Origin: Thamnidium elegans
Lineage: Eukaryota; Mucoromycota; Mucoromycetes; Mucorales; Mucoraceae
Assembly (NCBI GenBank): GCA_025201345.1
Contig: JAIXMG010000009.1
Location: 434,001 to 498,000, forward strand
Reading direction: 5' to 3'
Length of the DNA: 64,000 nucleotides
A program made the translations under genes and the position numbers. Each line of letters opens with the position of its first letter. Positions within the stretch are counted from its first letter, which is position 1. The notes below the pieces were generated by a model. That model had not been told where the DNA came from. It did not search any database and saw only the letters and a list, made by a program, of their open reading frames with translations. Shown here piece by piece: positions 23,810-35,003 of the stretch.

Positions 23810-24457
23810 TGTAGTTTGTTATATATGTAAAAGAAGTATATAAAGAAGAAGAAGGTGGCTGATATAGTAAGGAAAGTAAAAAAAAAAAAAAAAAAGAAAA
23901 AAGAAGAAATAAAGAATTATTTTTTTTTATAATGTTTTTTTTTTAAGGAATTGACATGAAATTAGATGTCCTTTATATATGTGTCAAAAAAAGAGAGAGA
24001 GAAAAAAAAAAGGAAAAAAAAAAAAAAGGGAAAAATAATTATAAATAAAAATACAAAGGGATAAATCATGATCTTCCTTATTATTATTATGTTCGTTGTC
24101 TTGATGTGATGCAGATCTTTTTTACATTTAGTTGAAACCTATTGACAATTTCCTTGAAAATTTAAAAATATAAAAATCAATATGTATGTGTATGTAATGT
24201 ATAAATTTAAAAATGGATTATACATGTAAGGTCCGAACTTTACTAACAAACTAAACTACTAAAATAATTCCCCTTGGAACTTTCATATATTGAAAAAATA
24301 GGAGGGGGGAGACATTTTTTTTTTTTTTTTTGAAAAAAGAGGAGTAATAGCTTATGGAGGGGATTTAAATGTATGTATGTAGATATATATAAATATATAT
24401 CAATATACTTTTTTTATGTATAGGAGGAGAGAGAGAAGAAACAAAACTAAACCCAAT
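23810..24457. other. Intergenic spacer between homeobox gene and BUD13
   Basis: About 650 bp of purine- and T-rich low-complexity DNA. It contains the homeobox 5' flank and the BUD13 3' flank, and I see no gene in it. Confidence 0.5.
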
Positions 24458-25617
24458 TCACATATCTTCAGTTGCCCAAGCATGAGCTTCCGCTGCTCGG
24501 GACTTTGTTTGGTTTTGTTGCAATAAAAAGGTATCTTCAAATCCAGTTGATCTATCAACTCCATCCCAACGGTAACCTGGGGCAATCATAAATCTATTTG
24601 GTTTCCATGCCCCTTTATATGTTGGTCGTACTAGTCTTTTACCCTTTGATTTACTAGTCTTTTTCTATAGTATATCATTAGCTTTTATCAATAATAATAT
24701 ATTATACTCATTTCACTTACTGTTAAGAATCCTGCGGCTGGGTCATTCCAACGTTCTCTTTCTTTTAACTCTTCATTAAGATCTTCATCATCAGCATACC
24801 TTTTTTTTTTTTTACGTAAAGCAAAAAAAAAAAAAAAAAATCAAGTGTTAGCAACAAAGTCTCCTTATATTATTATTATTATTGTGTACCTTGCCATTGG
24901 TTTGTCTTTTTCCTCATTGAGACGTCTCTTTTCTTCTTCAGCTTCCTTTCTTTGAACTAACCCCTTTCCCCATTCCATCCTTCTTGCTGCCTTTTCTATT
25001 TCCTCTTTTCTCTTTCTGGCCTCCTCCGCTCTTTTTATTTTTGGGTCTACTTTACGACCTGAGTTATCTCGATATACCGTTTCTGTGTTCTCTCCTTGAT
25101 TTTCCCTTTTAATTTTTTCTAGTGCTATTTTCTCTACTTCTCGTGCTTTTTCTGCCTCTGCTTTAATTTCTGCTTTTGTCAATATACCAGCTCTTTGCCC
25201 ATTTGACATTCGAGGAACATTATCTTGCTCCTGATTTACAATGACAGGTTCTTCATCTGAATCAACCTCTTGTTCTCCTTCTCTAACAGTTTGCCAATTA
25301 CTTGTGGTCCCTAAAAACATACCTCCTGCATTGTCAATAGCTTCTCTTTCCAATTGTTGTTGTTCCTCTTTTATCCTTTTCAACTCGTCCTTTGTTTCGG
25401 CTGAAGTTTTCCACTCCATATCTTCTTCATCGATAATACCAATATTGCCAATTTTTTTGGGCCGCGTACTATTACTCGACTTTTTCTTTCTCTTCTTTTT
25501 TGTACCATCGTCGTGACTTAAATATTTAGACGCAATGTATGCTTTCGTTGCTGCATCGCCTGGTCCACGAGCTAAATACTTTTGCTTTAAAATTTCGTCA
25601 CGGTCAATATCTTCCAT
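24458..25617 (-). CDS. BUD13: Pre-mRNA-splicing factor BUD13/CWC26 (RES complex)
   Basis: Bud13 with Snu17 and Pml1 forms the RES complex, which helps splicing and nuclear retention of unspliced RNA. Exon 1 (25617 to about 24892) starts [19 protein letters not shown] and holds a lysine-rich patch, acidic segments and long charged helices ([20 protein letters not shown]), ending DKPMAR. Two further exons read [20 protein letters not shown] and then the hallmark C-terminus [17 protein letters not shown]. The stop is at 24458-24460 after AHAWATEDM. The conserved [20 protein letters not shown] motif is diagnostic. Length is about 325 residues, normal for fungi. The gene is divergent from UTP3 with 184 bp between starts. 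Confidence 0.93.
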
Positions 25618-25801
25618 TTATTTATTTGACAAACAAAGAGAGAGGCCGTTAGTTTTTTTTTCTGCATGTGTATATTGTGCGCGGGTTTGAGCTCGGACTG
25701 CGTTTTTGAGTTACGCTCTATAAGCCACACGTTTGATTTTTTAATTTACTTTTTTTTTTTATTTTTTTTTTCCTTATTCCTTTCTTCATTATAGATTCAT
25801 T
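25618..25801. promoter_or_regulatory. Shared promoter region of BUD13 and UTP3
   Basis: Only 184 bp separate the two divergent start codons, so both promoters must lie here or overlap the genes. The centre is relatively GC-rich for this window (around GTGCGCGGGTTTGAGCTCGG). A T-rich tract precedes UTP3. Shared regulation is inferred from spacing and from both genes acting in RNA processing. Confidence 0.45.
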
Positions 25802-27848
25802 ATGGGCAAAAAGAAGACACCCGTTTTCCGTAACGGAGCAGAGAACAGCACCGACTCAACCAAAGAAGATAAAATTAAAGCTATTAGAACATGGAACGAT
25901 GTTGAACACGATTCAGAAGACGACTGTAAGTTGAATCTTAAAAAAAAAAAATAGTAGGGACCTGTCAATTTATCTTTATTACTGTTTAAAATAGTTCATG
26001 ACGATAGAGAAAAGATTCTTTTAAATAACAATCAAGAAAGTGAACAAGGTAAAAAAAAAGACCTACCATTTTTTTTTAAAAAAAATCAATGAAATGATAT
26101 TAATATAGATTAATATTTGTAGAAGAAAGCGATCGCGAGATCTATGCTTTAGATGGTCTTGATTCCGAAGAAGACCTTTCAGAAGATGAGATTACTGGAC
26201 AACAAGAAGAGGAAGAAGTTGAAGATAAAACTTGGGGTACATCTAAAAAAGCATATTATGACGCTGATGAAGGTAGCGATCTCGATGAGATGCGTGAAGA
26301 GGAAGAAGAAGCTTTAAGAATTCAAAAGGAACATCTTTCAAATATGGATGAAGCAGATTTCGTAGATGATGCTTTATCTGGTTGGGGTCTTGGTAATAAT
26401 GAAGATGCTGAAGCTGATAGAAAGTTGGTTGAAGATGTTAGTAAAGACTTGGAAGATATTTCATTTGAGTAAGTCTTTTTGTTTGTTTACATGAATATAT
26501 CCTTTTTTTTTTTACTAATGCTAGATATATAGTAAATTAAAGATTGAAAAGCGTCGCAAAAACCTTCCTATTGTAGAGAAATTAAAGATTATTCAAAATG
26601 AATCACCCGAATTAATCGATTTACTTGATGAATTTAAAGAGAATGTCGAAGGAGTTAAGCTTTTAGAATCTATTGTTCAAAAGTAAGTTTTTAAAAAAAT
26701 CACTGTACAATGATATATTAACATCGAACCACTGTAGAATTCAAGCTAGAGGAAAAGAACAAGACGAAACAGCTCAATTTATTTTGTTTAAATACCAAAC
26801 ACTCATGAACTATATGACAAACATTTCATTTTATTTTGCATTAAAGGCATCAGAAACAAAAGATATTCGTGATCATCCTGTCATTCAAGCATTATTTAAG
26901 CTCCGTCAAACATTAGAGAAGTTAGATGCATTAGAAGAGAAACTTCAAGATGATATTCAAGACTTTGTAACTGAATTAGAAGACGAAGAAGAAGAAGAAG
27001 TTGTTGTTGAAAAGCGTGAGAAAAAGACAAAGCCATCCAACAAAAAGAAGTCAGTTAAATTCACTCCTGTACAAGAAGATTCAGATATTTCTGATGATTT
27101 ACAAGAATCTGAACAAGAAGAGTCTGAAAATGAACAAGATATTTTGAACGAAATTCAAGATATTGAAGAAGAATTCAAGAGTCTTAAGAAGGCAGCTAAA
27201 AAACGTAAGAGAACAGTTACAGATGACTTTGGAGAATTGGAAGGTTTGGATGAAGTTGATATGGAAGATAAAATCATTAAGAAGAAATCTATCAGAGACT
27301 ATGTTGCCAAGATTGATTCTAAACAAGCTAGAAACACTAACAAATATCAAGGTGATGTTGATTTACCATACAGAGATCGTGTTAAGCAAGAGCGTAAGGG
27401 TGTTGCTCAACCTAAAGATACATCTGCAGATTTGGATAATAACGATTGGGACGAAGATGATGCTGCCGCTGCTGACGAAGTTCGTAACGGTAAGGCAGAT
27501 TCAGATGAAGAATATTACTCAGAAGTTGTTGCCAACAAAGAAGCACTTAAGCAATCCAAGTTGGAAGCATATGAAGCTGAAAGACCTGCTATTGAGAGTC
27601 GCGAGACTCAAGTCAATGAGGGTCAAAAGCGTTTGGCCACTTATAAGATCTTGAAGAATAAGGGTTTGACTCCTCATCGTAAGAAGGAGAATAGAAATGC
27701 TCGTGTTAAGCATAGAAACAAGTATGATAAGCAAATGAAGAAGTTGTCTTCTACAAGAGCCGTTGTCAAGCCTCAAACTTCTGGTTATGGTGGTGAAATG
27801 AGTGGTGTAAAGACAAATGTTGTCAAGTCTGTTAAATTATCGCAGTAA
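25802..27848 (+). CDS. UTP3: U3 snoRNP / SSU processome protein Utp3 (Sas10)
   Basis: Utp3/Sas10 is a nucleolar component needed for 18S rRNA processing. The start is MGKKKTPVFRNGAENS. Small exons follow (FHDDREKILLNNNQESEQ; EESDREIYALDGLDSEEDLS) and an acidic N-terminal half with TWGTSKKAYYDADEG. The Sas10/Utp3 core domain begins near PELIDLLDEFKENVEGVKLL and continues to DHPVIQALFKLRQTLEKLD. The C-terminal Sas10 domain is NKGLTPHRKKENRNARVKHR and its continuation, ending VVKSVKLSQ with TAA at 27846-27848. Introns are at about 25926-25993, 26050-26121, 26470-26543 and 26682-26737. All diagnostic parts are present, so I am confident. Confidence 0.93.
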
Positions 27849-30800
27849 AAAAAAAAAAGGATAATTCCCGCTTTTATTATTATTATTTCATCTTGTATCT
27901 ATCCCCCCCACAGAACCTCCTTTTTCTAAAGTGAAGTGTTTTTTTTTGTATAATGTTATACGATAATAAACTAATTAAATATTATCATCAATGAATGCTT
28001 TTTTTTTACTAGTGTAAAAACTAGATCATGTGGTTTAATGGTAATGTGTGTGTGTGTGTGTGTTTTTAGTCACATTGTGTTACAAGAATCTGACAGTCCA
28101 TTCTAAATAACAGGCAAGTGTCGCGGGATCAATAACCACATTAAAATATGTGCCCTTTTTTTTTTTCTATATATTTTATCAATACCGAGTAGATAGGCTG
28201 CACATAGATTATATTTAACTTGTGATAATATATCATGTTAATAATGACATTGAATTGAAATTGAGCCGTTTATATATTTGTCAGCTATAAATTAAATGAA
28301 GCAGTAAAAATCATCTTGACAGTAATTCGGGAAAATCCCGCGCTAAATTTTCAATTAGTTTATTGTTAATTGATTTTCCTTTTTTCATCGTTAAAACCTT
28401 TCTGTCAATTATATAACAATTTAAGGGTCCCTTTTCTTTCTTTCTAAAAAAAAATCGTAAAGGTATACACCTCCCATAGAATCAGCCCCATAAAAAAAAT
28501 GCCTAATATTACTAGACACTTTAATCCAAGTTGATATTACTCCGCGGTTTTTCTGCGTACGCGGACTTAAAACAATCTGCTTTCAGAATTAGCTGTAAGA
28601 ATATGCATATTTAAATTGAAATGACAGGATAATAATTACCTCCTCACAAAAAAAAGAAAAAGAAAAGAGAATATGCAAAAATTTATTTATATAAAACAAA
28701 AATAGGAGAAGGTGGCACGCATAGTAAATGATATAACGACTGCCTGTCTGTTTTGCTTGTTTGTATATACCGTTTGTTTTTATTAATTGTTTAATATATA
28801 TAACTGTATTCATGCCCGTGCTCATTGTAATAAACTAAATAGTCTAGTTTTAATGTATAAAATGCAATCAAGTGTTTATATTAAAAGCCATCTAATGTAT
28901 TACTATTAGTTTTTTTTTTACATGTAGGTTTTATACATATAAAAACTAATTATAGATTTACTTTTCTACCAACATTTTGCTTCTCTCTTTTTTTTTTTTT
29001 TTTTTTGCCTCTCATTTGTATCATTAAATATTTACCCTTTCTCTACATGTAATAAACTGGTAGTTTAATTTTATATAAAATAAGCTTTGCCCTCTACGGA
29101 GGCATCTGTATATATGTCTAGTATTTGTAGTAATCATTTAAATCATACTAAAGATATTGCCAATTGTATACATGTGCATTATCCAACTGATTGACTAGTA
29201 ACAAGTTTCATTTAAATATACAACTTTATCAGAAAAATATATATATATATTTTCTTTGATTTTAGTAAAAAAAAAAGTACTTGATACACACATAAAAAGG
29301 TAAACTTGACTTGAAATAGTATAATTAAGACAAAATTCTTTTTTCCACCTCTTTTTAGGTTTCATCACTAGAGCTATATATGTTTGCATGGTTATAAAGT
29401 GCTGCAAATGTTTGGATCGACATGGCACATGTATAACAATAAATAAAAGTGTTAGGGCGAAAAAAAAAACGGCTCAGTTCTACATAAAGCACATGATTTC
29501 AACACAGCCACGGTTAGAAAGGAATGAAATAAAGTACATGGTTACGTATGTTTAATAAATATAGATCACAATTGGTTTTTTTTTTATTTTATATTCGTAA
29601 CAGAAAAAAAAGTAGCTGTTTTTGAAGCAGGTTTACATTCGATTTTATTAAATGTAAACAAATAAACAGATGGCCATGTACTATTTTTTACTCGTGTATA
29701 CTTTGCCACATGTATATATCATGTTATTTTGCCTATTTATAATATAAACACGTTAATTAAAGATCAGCACTTCGCCATGCCTTAACCAAAAAGAAGAGTA
29801 TTTTCAAGAAACGTAACCTAGTAACATAAAAAAGTGAATAATGTATTTGAAAACCAATGAAAAAAGTTTATTACTTCTTTATGTTTTGTAAGTTTAAAAA
29901 GAAAAAAAATTGACGTTTTTTCTTTTCGGATTTATCGGAACCCTTTCCTCCCTCCAAAAGGACAATAAAAAAAAAACTGCTTGCTTGTGCAGATAGAAAT
30001 GATCTCGCCATCGATTTCAAGTTTATCTAGCAAAGATACAGTGTATACAAGCCCCCTCCCTCTCTCTTTTTTTTCTTTTTAAGTGCAAGTTTATAGGGCA
30101 CATAAATTTTTATATATATATATATCACGTATATACGCACACATACAAGGGATTTCAACTGATTTATACTATAATTAAAAAAATTCGCGATTCGATGATG
30201 AGCCCCAAACTCTATCCTTTCCCCTTCTTTTTTTTATTATTTCCTTTAGTCCAAGTTGTAAGGTGTAAATATTTTATTATGAACTTTTATAAGTTCAGTG
30301 TGTCTCCCACACATACACACACACACACGCACACACGAAGGGCTTATACAATATTGTAGGTACCTTTTCTTTCCCTGCCTTTTTTAAGTACTTATCAGTG
30401 TGATATATTTATACATATGCTTCTTGACATATTTGAATACTTTAATTTCCCGTAAGCCTAATAATTTTTTTTTTGCATAAACGGAGGTGAGGAGAAAAGG
30501 GAAATTTTATTATATGCTACTTTTTTCCACTTGTCAACCCTCTCTTCTCTCTCTCATAGTGCATATTTATATTAAAACTCGTTTGATTTAACTGCCAAGA
30601 TAAAAAAAAAAAGAAGGTGATTTCGTTGTATTAAAGATGTTTAGCTTGATCGGGAAATAGAAGGGGGGCTGGTTACCATGCCGCTTAAAAAAAAAAAAAT
30701 GCCATCATTTCTTTATTTTCGTATAACCTATTTTCATGCTAAAACTATTTTCTTTCAATGGGCGAAAGTAGTACAACAACGTACCTTTTTCCTTTTAAAA

Positions 30801-31050
30801 TGGGATAGTTGCTACAAACTCCGGACCAATAAAAAGGTTAGGTACCTTTTTTGCTTTTTTGTTTTAAAAGCTTCCCTTAGAAACTTAGAGTTCTGTTGGA
30901 TAATCTAGTTGTGCAAGCATTTTTTATAACTTTATTTTAGGGTTTATTGCAAGTGGCAACATAATGTGATTTTCTAATATATCGATAGATATAAACAAAC
31001 AATAGTTTTCAAGTAATAGAATTAAAAGTAAATAATTTATAAACACTTAC
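27849..31050. other. Gene-free AT-rich stretch
   Basis: I find no supported gene. The stretch contains short microsatellites (GT at 28047-28063, CA at about 30313-30335), many T and A runs, and small chance frames. The frame at 30678-30908 reads through poly-A and has no family features. Confidence 0.55.
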
Positions 31051-31489
31051 CCCAGTGTTCAGCAGGTGTATAGTAACCGGTCGTTGCGAGAATAGTGAGC
31101 ATCAGGGGACTAATATAGTAATACTGCCAATAAAAGAATGCGAGGATTTGATTCAGACAAAAACATTTTCTATATTTATGCCAGAGTATATGTATTAACA
31201 ACTGTTTACTATACCTAAAATATTTAGAGATTTATTATTACGCTATACAGTTGACAGTTTTGTTTTACTTTGTAATTAATTTCGCTCTTAAAAACTCATA
31301 CGAGAGATATTACTATTGTCAGCACAATGCCACCATTACCCCTTTTTTTAAACTCAAAAATATATTTCCCCTTTTTCATCTTTCTTTTACATTAGATTTT
31401 ATTTCTTCTTATATACTATAATAGTGGCCTTACACTATTATTCTACGTGCATTAGCTACACTTGAAAATAAGGTCGATAAAAGCCACAC

Positions 31490-32100
31490 TTATTGTATAT
31501 TCCTTTTTCTTGTTGAAAACAAACTACTGTCAGGTGCAGAAAATTTGAGGGCTGAATTAAAAAATCGTGCTTTGGAAATATGAGTAGAGGTTTCATCAAA
31601 ACAAGGGAAGGTCAAAACAAAGAGTAAATAAGCAAGACCAGCGAGTCCAATTGCTAATGCGGAGACCTTGGAGCAAAGTGTCTTTGGGAAATTACTATTC
31701 AAACAGGTAAAAAGTTCCTTTTGCAATGGAAATCTTATCAGCAGCGGAGGAGATAGGATGAGAAAGCTTATTAAAACAGAACAAGCAGGTTTGCGAACTA
31801 TTGAATTCATTTGTAATGAGTGTAAGTATATTCTGACCATGTTTGTTCTGTTTCTTGAATCCACCAAACCTTTGCTGTCCTTTTATAAAGGATCTACTTC
31901 TTCTGGTGTGTCACAATGATATAAGCTATAATGTCTTTCGCATCCAACTCCTGATGTCCAATTAAAGTGGCTTCTTCTTGAGAATAAGAGGCCTGGTATA
32001 TGTTTTTAGACCTGTCCCTTGATTGATATCTTTAGGAGCGGTTACTAATTTTGGCGGTAATTGAAGATACATCCGTAGTCTCTTCTAAATCTGGTATATA
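31490..32100 (-). pseudogene. Decayed gene with zinc-finger cysteine pairs, possibly a TnpB/Fanzor-like protein C-terminus
   Basis: No intact frame exists, but three frames read together on the minus strand look like one protein. First comes SYSQEEATLIGHQELDAKD (about 31990-31930), then HYSLYHCDTPEEVDPL followed by a stop. After a frame change near 31865 come NEFNSSQTCLFCFNKLSHPI and then a run ending with two stops. After another frame change come CLNSNFPKTLC and SALAIGLAGLAYLLFVLTFP, to a stop at 31490. A CxxC pair, a second cysteine pair, then a helix in place of the RDxxSA motif is the layout of the zinc ribbon and last RuvC segment of TnpB/Fanzor proteins. The protein-family link is an inference from memory of layout; the decay is directly visible. 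Further open fragments lie at 32167-32388 and 31051-31125. Confidence 0.4.
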
Positions 32101-33098
32101 CACACAAAAGCTAGTAAGGAAGGAATTAATAACTTTGGTATGTATTAACTTACCTAGAATATGATATCAGTTATATAATTGGAGATGAAAGTTGAAGCGA
32201 TCAATGTTAAAGTAAGCTGTTTCTGTTGTTCTGATGATATCATTATCCGTATCAGTGAATACGGCTTCTGTTAAAACAACAACATCACTTAGTCTACATC
32301 CCTCAACTATTCTTAGACATGGTTTACTATCAACAATATATGGATCGGGGTGCTGAAGTAGACGACGCTGACAGATGGCGATGATCATAAATTTGACTTT
32401 TAATTGATTAAATATATAAACGGAAAGTACAGCAGGTTAATTTTATATCTTTCCTTTACCCGCAATAATGTCTTCGCTACCTTTTCTTTATTAATAATTT
32501 TTTAAAATTATTGTTTATACATGTTGTAATCCAAGGGGAGAAGAAAGTTCTATTATTTGACATTCTATACTTATAGAAAATTATTATCAAGTCGGGGGCA
32601 CATGATTAAACACATACTTTATCAGACATCGGCTGAGACAACAAATAACTATAAATTAAAAAAAAAAAAAGTTTGCTATTTCGTCTTGGTTTAAACGAGT
32701 ATAATCGTAACCATCGTTACCGAATCAAAACGCCACGTTGGTAATCAATTTTCGTACCTTTTAACGTTAGTACATTATAAAAATTTATTTTATATATTCG
32801 TCATTGACGAAAATTAAGCTATTGTCATTCTTTCCGTTACTATGTGGTCATATATAATAGTTTACGCCTTTTTTTTTCAATTTTGGAAGCATCTCGGTGA
32901 TGTAATATATATGGGTATTTTCTTTTCTCGCAACGCATTCATACACATCAGTATTATAAAACAAAAAGCTAGCGCTGATTTTTAATTAGAATATTGCCAA
33001 AAAGGAATTAAAAAATGTGGGCGTTATTTCGTGAGAGTTTTATTAGTTAAATAGGAAGGGAAACGTATTAAAGAGAGAAAGAGACTGAAAGATCGAGC
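32101..33098. other. Mostly non-coding stretch with one possible gene fragment
   Basis: A minus-strand frame at 32167-32388 begins MIIAICQRRLLQHPDPYIVD. It may be part of the decayed gene to its left, as a GTAAGT donor follows it near 32150. From 32400 to 33098 I see only AT-rich DNA. Confidence 0.35.
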
Positions 33099-33311
33099 TT
33101 AGTCTTCAGCAGTAGTAATTTTTTCATGAATCTTTTCAATATCATGCTTGAGTTCTTCATCCTTTTCAGTAAGCTCTTGAGTTTCACGTCTTAATGCCTC
33201 GATTTCTTCGCGTAACTGTTGTTCATTTGTTTTTAATGTATTGAGAGACATATCGCGTTGAAGTTCAGGCTTGGAAGAAGAGACCGGGTCAGTAGGAAGA
33301 GTGTTTGTCAT
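33099..33311 (-). CDS. Small coiled-coil protein, function unknown
   Basis: An intronless frame of 70 residues starts MTNTLPTDPVSSSKPELQRD (ATG at 33309-33311; an upstream ATG at 33335 is less likely). From residue 20 on it is one charged heptad-type helix (QQLREEIEALRRETQELTEK), ending IHEKITTAED. There is no signal peptide and no cysteine or metal motif. It is divergent from RPS3, with 255 bp between start codons. Balanced codon use and a clean coiled coil support a real gene, but I know no family for it. Confidence 0.6.
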   Translation of the reverse strand: MTNTLPTDPVSSSKPELQRDMSLNTLKTNEQQLREEIEALRRETQELTEKDEELKHDIEKIHEKITTAED

Positions 33312-33566
33312 TTTTATTTTATTTTTAGTATACAAAAAAAGAAGAAGAGAAACGTATTTTTTTTATGGCATTTTATTTATTTATTTTAAAACTACATAAT
33401 TTGTATAATTAGCCGACCCGGACTATAGAGAAGGGCACCGGAGAGAAAAAGGATCAAACTTCCTATTTTGGAAAGCCCACAAATCTTGCAAGAATAATAT
33501 CAGATTGACATCCATCCCATCCCTTCCCTTTTTTTTAAGCATATAAACCTCTCTCTATACATAAAC

Positions 33567-34537
33567 ATGGCTACCGTTGCTCAAATCTCCAAGAAGAGAA
33601 AGGTAAATGGATATATATATAATCGTTGAATATTTTATGGATGTATTTTTTTTAACATAATTATTATTTTAGTTCGTAAGTTTCTTTTTCCGCTGTACCT
33701 TAATTAGTACAATGTCGAAATTTATACATGTTTTATTTTTTAGGTCGCTGATGGTGTCTTCTACGCTGAATTAAACGAATTTTTCACCCGTGAACTTGCT
33801 GAAGATGGTTATGCCGGTGTTGAAGTTCGTGTCACCCCTGCCCGTACCGAGTAAATACGATTTTTTTTTATATAAAAAAAAATATTAAAAGCAGAATTCA
33901 ACGGAAAACATGTCAAAACTAAAATAAAAAGCGTAATAATAGAATCATTATCCGTGCTACACATACACAAAACGTCCTTGGTGAGAAGGGTCGTCGTATC
34001 CGTGAATTGACCACACTTGTTCAAAAGCGTTTCAAGTTCCCTGAGAACGCTGTTGAACTTTATGCTGAGCGTGTTCAAAACCGTGGTCTCTGTGCCATTG
34101 CTCAATGTGAGTCTGTCAAGTTCAAGCTTCTTAATGGTTTAGCCGTTCGTCGTGCCTGTTATGGTGTTGTCCGTTTCGTTATGGAGTCTGGTGCTAAGGG
34201 TTGCGAAGTTGTTGTTTCTGGTAAGGTTCGTGCTGCTCGTGCCAAGGCCATGAAGTTCGCTGATGGTTTCATGATTCACTCCGGTAACCCTGCTCGTGAG
34301 TATATTACAACTGCCGTTCGTCACGTTGATTTACGTCAAGGTGTTTTGGGTATTAAGGTCAAGATTATGTTGGATCATGACCCTACTGGTCGTAACGGTC
34401 CCAAGCTCTCTCTTCCTGATATTGTCACCATTCTTGAACCCAAGGATGAAGCTTCTATCATTGAGCCTTCCGCTCAAGATTTCAGACCTGCTGCTGCTCC
34501 TGTTGCTGCTGCTACTGAAGCTCCTATCGAGGCTTAA
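33567..34537 (+). CDS. RPS3: 40S ribosomal protein S3 (uS3)
   Basis: uS3 is part of the small ribosomal subunit mRNA-entry site and has a KH domain. Exon 1 (33567-33602) encodes [12 protein letters not shown]. After intron 1 (33603-33672) a 3-nt exon TTC (33673-33675) supplies the invariant phenylalanine. Intron 2 is 33676-33743. Exon 3 reads [20 protein letters not shown] and ends at PARTE. After a third intron (about 33850-33921) come [20 protein letters not shown] (the KH GxxG loop is GEKG) and [20 protein letters not shown]. The stop is at 34535-34537 after an alanine-rich tail. Length is about 250 residues, normal. Codon use in the last exon is stronger in C-ending codons than in its neighbours, as expected for a highly expressed gene. 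Confidence 0.97.
33673..33675 (+). other. RPS3: Putative 3-nt microexon of RPS3 (TTC, Phe13)
   Basis: The sequence TTATTTTAG, TTC, GTAAGTTTC places a canonical acceptor and a canonical donor around exactly one codon. Including it gives KKRKFVADG, the form conserved in eukaryotic uS3. Splicing straight from 33602 to 33744 would give KKRKVADG, in frame but without the phenylalanine. The two flanking introns (70 and 68 nt) have normal size for this genome. This rests on sequence and family conservation; no transcript was seen. Confidence 0.8.
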
Positions 34538-35003
34538 TAATACTTTTTTTTTTTTGTTTCTGTATAATTTAAATAAATTGTTGTCAATTCTAATCATTTA
34601 TGCTAGTACAAATTGCTGCGACAGAGGAGTTTTTTTTTTCTTGTGCGCCGCATGACGCATGAGCACAAAAAAAAAAAAAAAAAAAATGGATGGTAGCGCA
34701 GAGTTACAATAGAGAAACAACAGAAGATATTAATGGTTATTTTGTATTTTTTTTTTTTAAAAAAAAAGAGGTAATATGTATAAGGAGTCAAAGTTGTTTT
34801 TCATTTACGAAGAAAAGAGAGTGGCTATAGAGTTTTACTGTGGAAGTACCAAAAAGCAATTCAGAACAGAATGCTGAGCAAATTTCGTTGTATTTTGGAC
34901 CCAGTAGTTGTTACACTTGTACCTAGAAAAATAAAAAGTATAGAAAAGAAGAAGACGAGTTATTTTTTTTTTGTCTTTTTTTCTTTTTTCTTGGAAAAAA
35001 AAA
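34538..35003. other. Intergenic spacer between RPS3 and kelch-type gene
   Basis: RPS3 3' flank followed by the promoter region of the secreted kelch-type gene. It has A and T runs and an AGAAAAGAGAG-type purine tract; no gene is seen. Confidence 0.5.

Noticed and set aside
28025..28070. TGTGGTTTAATGGTAA, resembling a tRNA D-arm box
   Set aside because: Runs into a GT microsatellite; no T-arm box or cloverleaf follows.
30678..30908. 76-codon frame
   Set aside because: Starts in a poly-A region, no splice partners and no family features.
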